This document shows, one piece after another, positions 27,499 to 36,655 of a stretch of DNA of 64,000 nucleotides. Position 1 is the first letter of the stretch. Each line of letters opens with the position of its first letter. Under the pieces are notes generated by a model. The model was not told the DNA's origin. It did no database searches and worked only from the letters and a program-made list of their open reading frames with translations. The position numbers were made by a program, and so were the translations under genes. Origin of the DNA: Rhizobium sp. 007 (GTDB taxonomy: Bacteria > Pseudomonadota > Alphaproteobacteria > Rhizobiales > Rhizobiaceae); NCBI RefSeq assembly GCF_015353075.1, contig NZ_CP064187.1, positions 3,229,001 through 3,293,000 on the forward strand, written 5' to 3'.

Positions 27499-27520
27499 CC
27501 GGGCATTCAAATCCGCATCG

Positions 27521-27547
27521 ATGCCCGCCGAAAGGCGGGCATTTTTG
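27521..27547 (+). terminator. Rho-independent terminator after hss
   Basis: A 9-bp stem (ATGCCCGCC / GGCGGGCAT) with a GAAA tetraloop is followed by TTTTTG. Confidence 0.93.
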
Positions 27548-27667
27548 TAACGCCTGCCGCGTAATTTCGCTTCATCGTTGCAGGAGGCTTGCCATGGCGG
27601 CGGGCTCGCGCCATGTTTTTCAAGACTTTCGCGGATAGAGTCCGCTCCGAATCGCCGGGAGAACCAT

Positions 27668-28030
27668 ATGACGTTCAGAAACATTCTCGTCCTTGCGGGT
27701 GCTGCAGCAGCGCTTGCCGCCTGCGTCTCAGACCGCCCCATGCCGGTAGCGACACGCGCTGCGCCGACCGGCGTCGAGGGTTCCTGGGCCGATCCGAACG
27801 GCATCATTTCTACCTTCCAGGCAGGCACCTTCACCACCCGCACGACCGACAGCAACCAGCTGCTCGCGTCCGGCACCTATATCAACACCTCACCGTCACT
27901 GGTCGAAATCAGCATGACATCGCTGGTTCGCAAGACGCAGTCGAAGGTCAATTGCGCGCTCGTCAACCAAAGTCAGCTGAACTGCACCTCGGATGCAGGT
28001 TCGCAATTCACGTTGACGCGCCGCATGTAA
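27668..28030 (+). CDS. omp10: Omp10-type outer-membrane lipoprotein
   Basis: The 120-aa product has a lipoprotein signal peptide with lipobox LAACVSD (Cys at residue 20). The mature domain has [52 protein letters not shown] and a final RR. This closely follows the Brucella Omp10 lipoprotein pattern as I remember it. It would sit in the outer membrane. GGGAGAACC precedes the ATG. It is monocistronic with a terminator just downstream. Confidence 0.88.
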   Translation: MTFRNILVLAGAAAALAACVSDRPMPVATRAAPTGVEGSWADPNGIISTFQAGTFTTRTTDSNQLLASGTYINTSPSLVEISMTSLVRKTQSKVNCALVNQSQLNCTSDAGSQFTLTRRM

Positions 28031-28051
28031 TTTCCCCCGCTTTTAATGAAG

Positions 28052-28077
28052 AAGCTCTCCTTTGCGGGAGCTTTTTT
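28052..28077 (+). terminator. Rho-independent terminator after omp10
   Basis: An 8-bp stem with one G-U pair (AAGCTCTC / GGGAGCTT) is followed by six Ts, 21 bp after the omp10 stop. Confidence 0.88.
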
Positions 28078-28237
28078 CGTTTTTGCCTCTTGGAAAGCAC
28101 CCCGAGAACAACAGCTTTTTTGCACTTGCGGTCGGTCATCGTTGATGAAAACATCCGCACGCCGGGTAGCCGCCAAACGAGTAAGGGAAGGACGAAGTCA
28201 GGGGTACGGGGCTTCGCCATTAAATCAGGAGAACAGT

Positions 28238-30097
28238 ATGACCAAGTCATTTAGCTTCGGTCTGTTGACCGCATCGATGCTGGCGCTTAGCGCTGGCGCA
28301 GCTTTCGCGGACTACAAGCTCAATATTCTTCATATCAATGATTTCCATTCACGCATCGAGTCGATCAACAAGTTCGATTCCACCTGCTCGGCGGAGGACG
28401 AAGGCAAGAACGCATGCTTCGGCGGCGCCGCCCGCTTGAAGACCGCGATCGACCAGCGCCGCCAGGCGCTGTCCGGCCAGAACGTCCTGCTTTTGAACGC
28501 CGGCGACAACTTTCAGGGTTCGCTCTTTTACACGACCTACAAAGGTACTGCGGAAGCCGAGATGCTGAACGCCATGAAGTTCGATGTGATGACCGTCGGC
28601 AACCATGAATTTGACGACAGCGAAGACGGCCTCGCCGCCTTCCTCGACAAGGTCCAGTTCCCGGTTATTTCCGCAAACGTCCTTGCCGCCGACGGCTCGA
28701 AGCTCGGCGATCGCATCAAGCCTTCGCTGGTGCTCGATGTCGGCGGGCAGAAGATCGGCATCGTCGGCGCCGTGGCCAATGATACCGAAGAGCTTTCCTC
28801 TCCCGGCCCCAAAGTGATGATTGCCGAGGACGTCCAGACGATCAGCGCAGCTGTCCAGGAATTGAAGGCCCAGGGCATCAACAAGATCATCGCGCTCACC
28901 CATGTCGGCTATCCGCGCGATCTCGCAGCCATCGCCAAGATTCCGGATGTCGATGTCGTCGTTGGCGGCCACTCGCACAGCCTGCTTTCGAACACCGATC
29001 CGAAGGCGGAAGGCCCCTACCCGACGATGGTGGACAATCCGGGCGGCTACAAGGTGCCCGTCGTGCAGGCGGCATCCTACAGCAAGTATCTCGGTGATCT
29101 CGTCGTCGACTTCGACGACAGCGGCGTCGTCAAGAGCGCCAAGGGCGATCCGATCCTGATCGACTCCTCCTTCACGCCCGACCCGGCCCTTGTTGCCCGT
29201 ATCCAGGAACTGGCGAAACCGATCGAAGAACTCCGCAAGAAGGTCATCGGCTCGTCCCAAGCCCCGATCGAGGGCAACCGCACCGTTTGCCGCGTCAAGG
29301 AGTGCTCGATGGGCAACCTCGTTGCCGATGCCATGCTCGACCGCACGAAGAACCAGGGCATACAGATCGCCATCCAGAACGGCGGCGGCCTTCGCGCCTC
29401 GATCGACGGCGGCGATATCACCCAGGGCGAAGTCATCACCGTGCTGCCGTTCCAGAACACGGTGGCCACCTTCCAGCTGACGGGCGCAGACATCGTCACG
29501 GCGCTAGAAAACGGTGTCAGCCAGATCGACGAGGGCGCCGGCCGCTTCGCGCAGGTCGCCGGCCTGAAGTACAGCTTCGACAAGTCGAAGCCGGCGGGCA
29601 GCCGCGTCAGCGGCGTTGAGGTCAAGGAGGGTGACAAATTCGCACCGATCGATCCGGCCAAGACCTACGGGGTCGTCACCAACAATTTCATGCGCGCCGG
29701 CGGGGATGGCTATTCGATCTTCGAAACAGCCGGCAAGAATGCCTATGACTTCGGTCCGGATCTCGCCGACGTGACGGTCGAATATCTGGCAGCCCATAAC
29801 CCTTACAAGCCCTACACCGACGGCCGCATAGCGGAAGCCGCCCCGGCTGCGACCGCTGCACCTGCCGCGCCGGCTGCTCCATCCGCTCAAGCTCCAGCCG
29901 CAACTGCGCCAGCTGCCAGCGCACCGGCTGCGGCGACGCCGGCAAGCCATGTCATCGCCGCAGGTGATACCCTTTGGGATCTTGCCAAGCAGTTTTACGG
30001 CGATGGCGAGCTCTGGAAGAAAATCTCCGAAGCCAACGGCGATCCCGATCCGCGTCGCCTGATGGTCGGCAAGGAGCTGCAGGTTCCCGCGAAGTAA
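28238..30097 (+). CDS. Periplasmic 5'-nucleotidase/UDP-sugar hydrolase with C-terminal LysM domain
   Basis: The 619-aa protein has a signal peptide (ASMLALSAGAAFA). A metallophosphoesterase domain (~residues 26-330) carries the metal motifs ILHINDFHSR, NAGDNFQGS, VGNHEFDD and GGHSHSLL. A 5'-nucleotidase C-terminal domain (~340-530) carries GNLVADAM and IQNGGGLRASI. An Ala/Pro-rich linker (~535-570) leads to a LysM domain with IAAGDTLWDLAKQFYGDGEL. It would hydrolyse nucleotides in the periplasm while LysM holds it to peptidoglycan. The fusion is not usual for UshA-type enzymes. The start follows AGGAGAACAGT. Confidence 0.93.
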   Translation: MTKSFSFGLLTASMLALSAGAAFADYKLNILHINDFHSRIESINKFDSTCSAEDEGKNACFGGAARLKTAIDQRRQALSGQNVLLLNAGDNFQGSLFYTTYKGTAEAEMLNAMKFDVMTVGNHEFDDSEDGLAAFLDKVQFPVISANVLAADGSKLGDRIKPSLVLDVGGQKIGIVGAVANDTEELSSPGPKVMIAEDVQTISAAVQELKAQGINKIIALTHVGYPRDLAAIAKIPDVDVVVGGHSHSLLSNTDPKAEGPYPTMVDNPGGYKVPVVQAASYSKYLGDLVVDFDDSGVVKSAKGDPILIDSSFTPDPALVARIQELAKPIEELRKKVIGSSQAPIEGNRTVCRVKECSMGNLVADAMLDRTKNQGIQIAIQNGGGLRASIDGGDITQGEVITVLPFQNTVATFQLTGADIVTALENGVSQIDEGAGRFAQVAGLKYSFDKSKPAGSRVSGVEVKEGDKFAPIDPAKTYGVVTNNFMRAGGDGYSIFETAGKNAYDFGPDLADVTVEYLAAHNPYKPYTDGRIAEAAPAATAAPAAPAAPSAQAPAATAPAASAPAAATPASHVIAAGDTLWDLAKQFYGDGELWKKISEANGDPDPRRLMVGKELQVPAK

Positions 30098-30118
30098 GGC
30101 GATAGTCTGGATGTTGAA

Positions 30119-30149
30119 GACCGGTCCGGGGTTTCCCGGGCCGGTTTTT
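30119..30149 (+). terminator. Rho-independent terminator after the 5'-nucleotidase gene
   Basis: A 12-nt stem with one G-U pair (ACCGGTCCGGG / CCCGGGCCGGT), GTTT loop and T5 tail. Confidence 0.92.
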
Positions 30150-30220
30150 CCACTTATAGGGATATACCACCGCGCCGGCTGCCTATGAGCGGGAAGGGAC
30201 TATCAAACGTTGGGGCCAAG

Positions 30221-31255
30221 ATGACCATTGCACCTTCATACCTCCCGGCGGAGCATCCTCCGGTCAAATTCGGCAAGGTCGGAGTCCTTCTCGTCAATCT
30301 CGGCACGCCCGACGGCACCGACTACACGTCGATGCGGCGCTATCTGCGCGAATTCCTGACCGACAGGCGCGTCATCGAATGGTCACCGTTGAAATGGTAC
30401 CCGATCCTCTTCGGCATCGTCCTGAACACCCGCCCGCAGAAGGTCGGCAAGGCCTACGAGACAATCTGGAACAAGGATAAGAACGAGAGCTATCTGCGCA
30501 CCTATACGCGCAACCAGTCCGATCTCATGGCCGCGCGTCTGAAGGACCTGCCGAATGTAAAGGTAGACTGGGCTATGCGTTACGGCACGCCCTCGATCGC
30601 TTCGCGCATCAACGCACTGAAAGAGGAAGGCTGCGACCGCATCGTTCTTTTCCCGCTCTATCCGCAATATGCGGCAGCGACGACCGCCACGGTCAACGAC
30701 AAGGCATTCCAGCATCTCTTGAAGATGCGCTGGCAGCCGGCATTGCGCACGGTGCCTAACTATCACGACGACGAAACCTATATCGAAGCGCTCGCCAATT
30801 CGGTGACAAAGCATCTTGCGGGGCTCGACTGGGAACCGGAGGTGATCCTCGCCTCGTTTCACGGCATCCCGCTCTCCTATTCCGAGCAGGGCGATCCCTA
30901 CTTCTTCCAATGCCAGAAGACAGGCCACTTGCTTCGCGAAACGCTCGGCCTTGCGAAGGAGAAGTTCATGATAACCTTCCAGTCCCGCTTCGGGCCGGAA
31001 GAATGGCTGCAGCCCTATACCGACAAGACCGTCGAAAAGCTGGCACAAGACGGCGTCAGACGCATCGCCGTTCTCAATCCCGGTTTCGTCTCCGACTGCC
31101 TGGAAACACTGGAAGAGATTGCCGAGCAGGCGGCCCATTCCTTTCATGAAAACGGAGGCGAGAAGTTTGCGCATATTCCGTGCCTCAACGACAGTGAGGA
31201 CGGGATGCGCGTGCTGGAAAAGGTCGTGCGCCGCGAACTACTGGGTTGGGTCTAA
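30221..31255 (+). CDS. hemH: Ferrochelatase
   Basis: HemH inserts ferrous iron into protoporphyrin IX in the last step of heme synthesis. The ~344-aa protein has GVLLVNLGTPDGTDYTSMRR at the N-terminus, FPLYPQYAAATTA, the active-site His in ILASFHGIPLSY, KTGHLLRETLG, and the C-terminal VLNPGFVSDCLETLEEI with the catalytic Glu. I prefer the ATG at 30221, which gives the usual rhizobial N-terminus; an ATG at 30185 would add 12 residues. It is monocistronic. Confidence 0.96.
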   Translation: MTIAPSYLPAEHPPVKFGKVGVLLVNLGTPDGTDYTSMRRYLREFLTDRRVIEWSPLKWYPILFGIVLNTRPQKVGKAYETIWNKDKNESYLRTYTRNQSDLMAARLKDLPNVKVDWAMRYGTPSIASRINALKEEGCDRIVLFPLYPQYAAATTATVNDKAFQHLLKMRWQPALRTVPNYHDDETYIEALANSVTKHLAGLDWEPEVILASFHGIPLSYSEQGDPYFFQCQKTGHLLRETLGLAKEKFMITFQSRFGPEEWLQPYTDKTVEKLAQDGVRRIAVLNPGFVSDCLETLEEIAEQAAHSFHENGGEKFAHIPCLNDSEDGMRVLEKVVRRELLGWV

Positions 31256-31380
31256 GACGGACGTCTGCTGCCAGCCGCGCCCCGGTCTTCGGGCTGCTGT
31301 TTAAAACCTTGGCGTGCGCTTGTGAATATCCCGCTCGTTGAATAGGATCGCCGCGATGATAGGCGATGAAGGAGAGAGTG

Positions 31381-32391
31381 ATGATTTTAGGCGGGTTCGA
31401 TATCGTCGTTATTGCTCTCGTCGTCTTCGTCATCCTTGTGCTTTTTGCAGGCATCAAGACGGTGCCGCAGGGCTATCGCTATACGATCGAGCGCTTCGGC
31501 CGCTATACGCGCACACTGGAGCCCGGCCTCAACATCATCACGCCCTTCATCGAGCGCATTGGCGCCCGCATGAATGTGATGGAGCAGGTGCTCGACGTAC
31601 CCACCCAGGAAGTCATCACCCGGGACAACGCCTCGGTCGCCGCCGATGCCGTCGCCTTCTATCAGGTCCTGAATGCCGCGCAGGCAGCCTATCAGGTCTC
31701 CAATCTCGAAAACGCCGTTCTTAACCTGACGATGACCAATATCCGTTCCGTCATGGGCTCTATGGACCTCGACGAGCTCCTGTCCAACCGCGATGCGATC
31801 AATGACCGGCTGCTGCGGGTTGTCGATGATGCCGTGCAGCCGTGGGGCATCAAGGTCACCCGTATCGAGATCAAGGACATCCGTCCGCCGACCGATCTCG
31901 TCGACGCCATGGCGCGGCAGATGAAGGCCGAGCGTGAGAAGCGTGCCCAAATTCTGGAAGCCGAAGGTTCGCGCAACGCTCAGATCCTTCGCGCCGAAGG
32001 TGCCAAGCAATCGGCAATCCTGGAGGCAGAAGGCCAGCGCGAGGCAGCGTTCCGCGAAGCGGAAGCCCGAGAGCGTCTGGCCGAGGCCGAAGCCAAGGCG
32101 ACAAAGATGGTCTCCGAGGCGATCGCCGCCGGCGACGTGCAGGCGATCAACTATTTCGTCGCGCAGAAATATACAGAGGCGCTGTCTGCCATCGGAACGG
32201 CCGGCAATTCCAAGATTGTCCTGATGCCGATGGAGGCCTCATCCATTATCGGCTCGCTGAGCGGTATCGGTGCAATCGCTAAGGAGGTCTTCGGCGACGG
32301 CAATAGTCCGCCCTCCCCGCCGCGGCCGCGTCAAGTGCCGCCGCGCACGACCCCGCCGGTCAATCCCTTCAACCAGGCCCCGGAGCGCTGA
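31381..32391 (+). CDS. qmcA: SPFH/band-7 membrane protease-associated protein (QmcA type)
   Basis: The 336-aa protein has an N-terminal membrane segment (FDIVVIALVVFVILVLF). The SPFH domain follows (TVPQGYRYTIERFGRYTRTL, TRDNASVAADAVAFYQV), then a long coiled coil rich in AEG and EAEA repeats (residues ~175-250) and a proline-rich tail. SPFH proteins form large membrane rings that organise lipid domains and modulate FtsH. GGAGAG precedes the chosen ATG. It is three bases upstream of an NfeD gene, the classic SPFH-NfeD pairing. Confidence 0.93.
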   Translation: MILGGFDIVVIALVVFVILVLFAGIKTVPQGYRYTIERFGRYTRTLEPGLNIITPFIERIGARMNVMEQVLDVPTQEVITRDNASVAADAVAFYQVLNAAQAAYQVSNLENAVLNLTMTNIRSVMGSMDLDELLSNRDAINDRLLRVVDDAVQPWGIKVTRIEIKDIRPPTDLVDAMARQMKAEREKRAQILEAEGSRNAQILRAEGAKQSAILEAEGQREAAFREAEARERLAEAEAKATKMVSEAIAAGDVQAINYFVAQKYTEALSAIGTAGNSKIVLMPMEASSIIGSLSGIGAIAKEVFGDGNSPPSPPRPRQVPPRTTPPVNPFNQAPER

Positions 32392-32394
32392 CGA

Positions 32395-32850
32395 ATGCTG
32401 ACACGCGTCGTTGCCGAACTGGGACCATGGACCTGGTGGATTGTGGGCCTGGCGCTGCTTGCCGCCGAAATGATGGTGCCGGGCTTTTTCCTCGTCTGGA
32501 TCGGTCTTGCCGCGCTCGCCGTCGGCGTTCTGTCGCTGCTGCTTTGGAATGCCGCTTTCTGGATCTGGGAAACGCAGCTCATCCTTTTTGCCATCCTGGC
32601 CGTTGCTGCGACATTCCTTGGCCGCCGGCTGACGCTTCGCCATGATGCGACCGACGAACCCTTCCTCAATCAGCGGGGCGCAAGTCTCGTCGGCCGGACG
32701 GCAACGCTCTTAGAACCGATCGCCGAAGGCCGCGGCCGCATTCGCATCGATGATACGATCTGGCGGGTGACAGGCCCGAACCTCCCCATCGGAACGCAGG
32801 TGAAGGTGGTCGCAAGCAACGGGCGCGACCTGACGGTCGAGCCGCTCTGA
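32395..32850 (+). CDS. NfeD-family membrane protein
   Basis: The 151-aa protein has three to four membrane segments (residues ~10-80: WWIVGLALLAAEMMVPGFFL, then LILFAILAVAATFLG). A C-terminal OB-fold domain contains GRTATLLEPIAEGRGRIRID and IGTQVKVV. Short NfeD proteins of this layout act with an SPFH protein encoded next to them, here qmcA three bases upstream. Its stop codon is directly adjacent to the stop codon of the convergent kdsD gene (TGA then TCA), with no bases between. Confidence 0.93.
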   Translation: MLTRVVAELGPWTWWIVGLALLAAEMMVPGFFLVWIGLAALAVGVLSLLLWNAAFWIWETQLILFAILAVAATFLGRRLTLRHDATDEPFLNQRGASLVGRTATLLEPIAEGRGRIRIDDTIWRVTGPNLPIGTQVKVVASNGRDLTVEPL

Positions 32851-33843
32851 TCAGGCGACGCCGATCCGCAAGAGATCGTGAAAATGCACCAGGCCGGCCG
32901 GCTTGTTATCGTCATCGATGACGATCAGTGCGCCGATTTGATACTGCTCCAGCAATGCCAGCGCGCTTGTCGCAAGCGCCGTCGGCCTGACCGTCTTCGG
33001 CGTGCGCGTCATGACGTCGTCGACGCAAAGCTCGGACAGGTTGCGCGTCAAGTTACGGGCAATGTCACCTTCGGTAACGATGCCGCAGAGCCGCCCGTCC
33101 TCGTCCAGAACGCCGACGCAGCCGAAATGCTTGCGCGACAGCACGCGGATCGCCTCCGGCATCGGTGTCCCCTTCGCCACCAGCGGGACGCGGTCGCCGG
33201 TATGCATGACGTCGCCGACATGCATCAGGCTGGCGCCGAGCTTTCCGCCTGGATGGAAGACATGGAAATCCCGCGCCGTGAAGCCGCGCGCTTCAAGCAG
33301 CGCGATCGCGAGCGCATCCCCGAGGGCGAGCTGCATCAATGTCGATGTCGTTGGCGCAAGGCCGTTCGGGCATGCTTCCTGTTCGTTCGGGATCAGCAGT
33401 ACGATGTCGGATGCCGTCGCCAGCGACGAGTGTTCGCTGCACGTGAGCGCGACCAGGGGGATGGAAAACCGGCGCGTATAGGCAATGATGCTGCGCAGTT
33501 CCGCGCTTTCGCCGCCCTTGGATATGGCGAGCACAAGATCGTCGCTCGCGATCATCCCAAGGTCGCCGTGATTGGCTTCCGCAGCGTGAACGAAAAACGC
33601 AGGCGTGCCCGTCGAAGCAAAGGTAGCAGCCAGTTTCGTTCCGATGTGTCCACTTTTGCCGACACCCGTTACGATGACACGACCGCTGATACTGCCGATC
33701 GTCTCCACAGCTTGAGAAAACGGCTCCCACAGACCGTCGCTCAAGGCGCGCTCCAGCGCTTCCAGTCCGCGTCTCTCCGTCTCGATCGTCCGCTTGGCGG
33801 ATTCGAGCACACCGTTCTCAACAAGTTTGACTGCTTTTCTCAT
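32851..33843 (-). CDS. kdsD: D-arabinose-5-phosphate isomerase (KpsF/GutQ family)
   Basis: This enzyme converts ribulose-5-phosphate to arabinose-5-phosphate, the first committed step to Kdo for lipopolysaccharide. The 330-aa protein has an N-terminal SIS domain (VIVTGVGKSGHIGTKLAATF, HAAEANHGDLGM, ISKGGESAEL, PTTSTLMQLALGDALA). Two CBS domains follow from about residue 205 (FGCVGVLDEDGRLCGIVTEGD; IGALIVIDDDNKPAGLVHFHD). It lies beside envelope genes (beta-barrel, galU, transglycosylase), consistent with LPS synthesis. Confidence 0.93.
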   Translation of the reverse strand: MRKAVKLVENGVLESAKRTIETERRGLEALERALSDGLWEPFSQAVETIGSISGRVIVTGVGKSGHIGTKLAATFASTGTPAFFVHAAEANHGDLGMIASDDLVLAISKGGESAELRSIIAYTRRFSIPLVALTCSEHSSLATASDIVLLIPNEQEACPNGLAPTTSTLMQLALGDALAIALLEARGFTARDFHVFHPGGKLGASLMHVGDVMHTGDRVPLVAKGTPMPEAIRVLSRKHFGCVGVLDEDGRLCGIVTEGDIARNLTRNLSELCVDDVMTRTPKTVRPTALATSALALLEQYQIGALIVIDDDNKPAGLVHFHDLLRIGVA

Positions 33844-33987
33844 GGTCCTGCGTTAGCGCTTTTCATTTGAGGTGTCTACCCACGTTGCTTTGCAACCTGT
33901 GAACAGAGCCTCGCGGCGCAACGAATGATTAACCACGAGGCTTTACGTTCGGGTAACGAATTGAAGCATGCCACGCGCGGAATCCGG

Positions 33988-35562
33988 ATGGCCAAGGAAA
34001 GAGAGACGAGCAGTTTGACGCCGCTCTGCGCGGCGCGCTTTGCCGTGTCTTCTATCGCTTGCTTCGCTTTGTTTCTTCCACCTCACCCTGGTTTTGCTCA
34101 GTCCGCGCAAAACAGCACCGGCAGCGGCACATCCGGCTATTCGTCTGCATCTAGCGCGCAGTCCTACAGCAGTTCGCCGAATGCACAGCAGTTGCCCGCC
34201 AATGGCGCAGCCGACGGTAGCGATATCGCAAATCCCTCAGCCGATGGAATGAGCGGCACACCGCCCAGCTCAAACCAACAAGCCGGAACAACGATGGCAA
34301 CCGGGACGACTGATCAGGATCCGTCCGGCGAGACGACCGGCTCCATTCTCGATGAGGACATTCGTCGCCTGAATACCCGCGAACCGGCAATCGATGACAG
34401 AAGGGCGCCACGCAAGCCGGAGGAAAACCTCTCAGGTCAGGAGACGCCGGGCATCCGCATCGGCACCTTCGTGCTGCGCCCTTCCGTTACCCAGTCGATC
34501 AACACCGAAACGACGAAGGACGGAGAGACAAAGGAGACGCGCGCTTTCCTCCAAACCGACGCCCACGCAACGCTTGCTTCCGACTGGGCGCTCCATCAAC
34601 TGATCGTCACGAGTGAGGGCACTTGGCAGCGCAATGTCAGCGGTACCGGCGAAGAACAGCCCGCCTTCGACATCGACGGGGACCTTCGACTCGACCTGCC
34701 GGACGATACGGTCGCTTATATCAAGGGCGGATACCGGTTTTATCGGGAAGATACCGACGATCCTGACGCAATCGCCGATGCCGAGCAGCAATCGGATGTG
34801 CAGGAGTTCTCAGCCGGCGCATCCATCGAGCGCGGGTTCGGCATCCTGCGCGGTACCGCGGCACTCGATCTGACCCGGACCATCTACTCCGACGCCGTGC
34901 TTTCGAACGGCACGAGGATCTCGCTCAGCGACCGCGACCAGACGTCCGGCACATTTCGGACCCGTGTCGGCTATGAGCTTTCGCCGGCCCTCATTCCCTT
35001 CGTCGAGGCCTCGGTCGGTAAGACTGTCTACGACGAAACCCGGGATTCGGCGGGTTTTGCGCGCTCCGGCAACAGCTACGGCGCCAAAGCTGGCGTCGAG
35101 GTCGATCTGGGAGAAAAGTTGAAGGGTGAAGTCGGTCTCGGCTACGAAACCGCAACCTTTGACGATAGCCGCCTCGAACCGATCGATACCGCAACCGTCG
35201 ATGCAAACCTCCTCTGGTCGCCGCTGCGTGGAACCGACGTTCGTTTTGATCTATCGACCAGCATCCAACCCTCAACGACAGCTGGTCAGAGCGGCTATAT
35301 CTCGCACGAACTGACAACGGCGGTCACGCATCAGCTGCGCGACAATCTCCAGGCAACGGTGCTGGGTGGGGTGACTTTGCGGGACTATCCGTCCGGCGGC
35401 AGCAGCGACGAGACGGTCTATACGGCGAGCGGCGGGCTCACCTGGAACATCAACCGCTATCTCGATTTCACCAGCACGCTGGGATACGAGCTGACGACGC
35501 GCGATGTGGGCGCCGACTCGCAGCAATGGCGAGCCGGCGTCGGTCTCAAGCTGAAACGCTAG
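33988..35562 (+). CDS. Outer-membrane beta-barrel protein
   Basis: The ~524-aa product has a signal peptide (FAVSSIACFALFLPPHPGFAQ). A long Ser/Gly/Thr/Gln-rich low-complexity segment spans residues ~45-125. From ~150 to the end there are alternating amphipathic beta-strands, finishing with the aromatic-poor strand QWRAGVGLKLKR. It matches the general look of BBP2-type outer-membrane beta-barrel proteins in rhizobia, some of which are linked to polysaccharide export. The ATG at 33988 is used; an ATG at 33925 is also in frame. The stop is two bases from the convergent galU stop. Confidence 0.82.
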   Translation: MAKERETSSLTPLCAARFAVSSIACFALFLPPHPGFAQSAQNSTGSGTSGYSSASSAQSYSSSPNAQQLPANGAADGSDIANPSADGMSGTPPSSNQQAGTTMATGTTDQDPSGETTGSILDEDIRRLNTREPAIDDRRAPRKPEENLSGQETPGIRIGTFVLRPSVTQSINTETTKDGETKETRAFLQTDAHATLASDWALHQLIVTSEGTWQRNVSGTGEEQPAFDIDGDLRLDLPDDTVAYIKGGYRFYREDTDDPDAIADAEQQSDVQEFSAGASIERGFGILRGTAALDLTRTIYSDAVLSNGTRISLSDRDQTSGTFRTRVGYELSPALIPFVEASVGKTVYDETRDSAGFARSGNSYGAKAGVEVDLGEKLKGEVGLGYETATFDDSRLEPIDTATVDANLLWSPLRGTDVRFDLSTSIQPSTTAGQSGYISHELTTAVTHQLRDNLQATVLGGVTLRDYPSGGSSDETVYTASGGLTWNINRYLDFTSTLGYELTTRDVGADSQQWRAGVGLKLKR

Positions 35563-35564
35563 GC

Positions 35565-36452
35565 TCAAAGGCCTTTCAGCAATGCCTTGAAACCGGCTTC
35601 GACGGTCGGGCGGATATCCGCACGTTCGAGTGCGAAGGCAACATTGGCCAGGATGAAGCCATCCTTCGCGCCGCAGTCATAGGTCGTGCCGCGGAAGTGG
35701 TAGCCTGCAAAATCCTGTTCCTTGAGCAGCTTCAGCATGCCGTCGGTCAGCTGGATTTCATTGCCGGCGCCGCGCTCCTGCGTCTCGAGGATCTTGAATA
35801 TCTCAGGCTGCAGGATGTAGCGGCCGTTGATGAAGAAGTTGGAAGGTGCCGTCCCCTTGGCCGGCTTCTCGACCATGCCGGTGATGCGGAAGCCCTCGCC
35901 GACCGGTTCGCCGGCTCCCACGATGCCGTATTTATGCGCTTGCTCCGGAGCACATTCCTCGACGGCGATGATGTTGCCGCCGCTCTGGGCATAGAGATCG
36001 ATCATGCCCTTCATGCAGCCCTTGCCTTCATTCTTCATGATCATGTCCGGCAGCAGCAGCGCGAAAGGTTCGTCGCCGACGATCTCACGGGCGCACCATA
36101 CGGCGTGGCCGAGGCCGAGTGGCTCCTGCTGGCGGGTGAAGCTGACCGTTCCTGCTTTCGGAAGCTGATTGGCGAGCAGCGTCATTTCCGCCTGCTTGCT
36201 GCGTTCGCGCAGCGTCTGCTCGAGCTCGAAGTGAATGTCGAAATAATCTTCGATGATATGTTTGTTGCGGCCGGTCACGAAAACGAAGTGTTCAATGCCG
36301 GCTTCGAGCGCCTCGTCGATCACATACTGAATGATCGGTTTATCGACGACAGTCAGCATTTCCTTCGGAACGGCTTTGGTGGCCGGGAGGAAGCGTGTCC
36401 CCAAACCTGCAACCGGGAATACCGCTTTACGAACTTTTTTCTGCTGTCCCAC
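35565..36452 (-). CDS. galU: UTP-glucose-1-phosphate uridylyltransferase
   Basis: GalU (ExoN in Sinorhizobium) makes UDP-glucose for exopolysaccharide, LPS and glucan synthesis. The 295-aa protein has the nucleotidyltransferase signature [20 protein letters not shown] with [15 protein letters not shown], then [20 protein letters not shown] and a catalytic-region [12 protein letters not shown]. The start is a GTG at 36452, chosen because a near-perfect AGGAGGT Shine-Dalgarno lies five bases upstream and the family N-terminus begins there. It is divergent from the transglycosylase gene. Confidence 0.96.
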   Translation of the reverse strand: MGQQKKVRKAVFPVAGLGTRFLPATKAVPKEMLTVVDKPIIQYVIDEALEAGIEHFVFVTGRNKHIIEDYFDIHFELEQTLRERSKQAEMTLLANQLPKAGTVSFTRQQEPLGLGHAVWCAREIVGDEPFALLLPDMIMKNEGKGCMKGMIDLYAQSGGNIIAVEECAPEQAHKYGIVGAGEPVGEGFRITGMVEKPAKGTAPSNFFINGRYILQPEIFKILETQERGAGNEIQLTDGMLKLLKEQDFAGYHFRGTTYDCGAKDGFILANVAFALERADIRPTVEAGFKALLKGL

Positions 36453-36655
36453 TTAGACCTCCTAGGGGGGCTGGATCGCTTTTACACTCAAGCTATTTAG
36501 GGTGAACTAGATTAGAATCGCTACCGTTTTGCAAAGGATGACGGGAGAAGCCGGTCATGGTAAAGAATTTGTTGACTCCGTTCCGGTAGTGTCGGGTTTG
36601 GCCGGAAACTGCAACTCCGCCGCACGTGCAACGAAGATGACGGATACGACTGCCG

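Noticed and set aside
26002..27876. A 624-codon minus-strand frame opposite hss and omp10
   Set aside because: It spans two good genes and a strong terminator on the other strand; no motifs.
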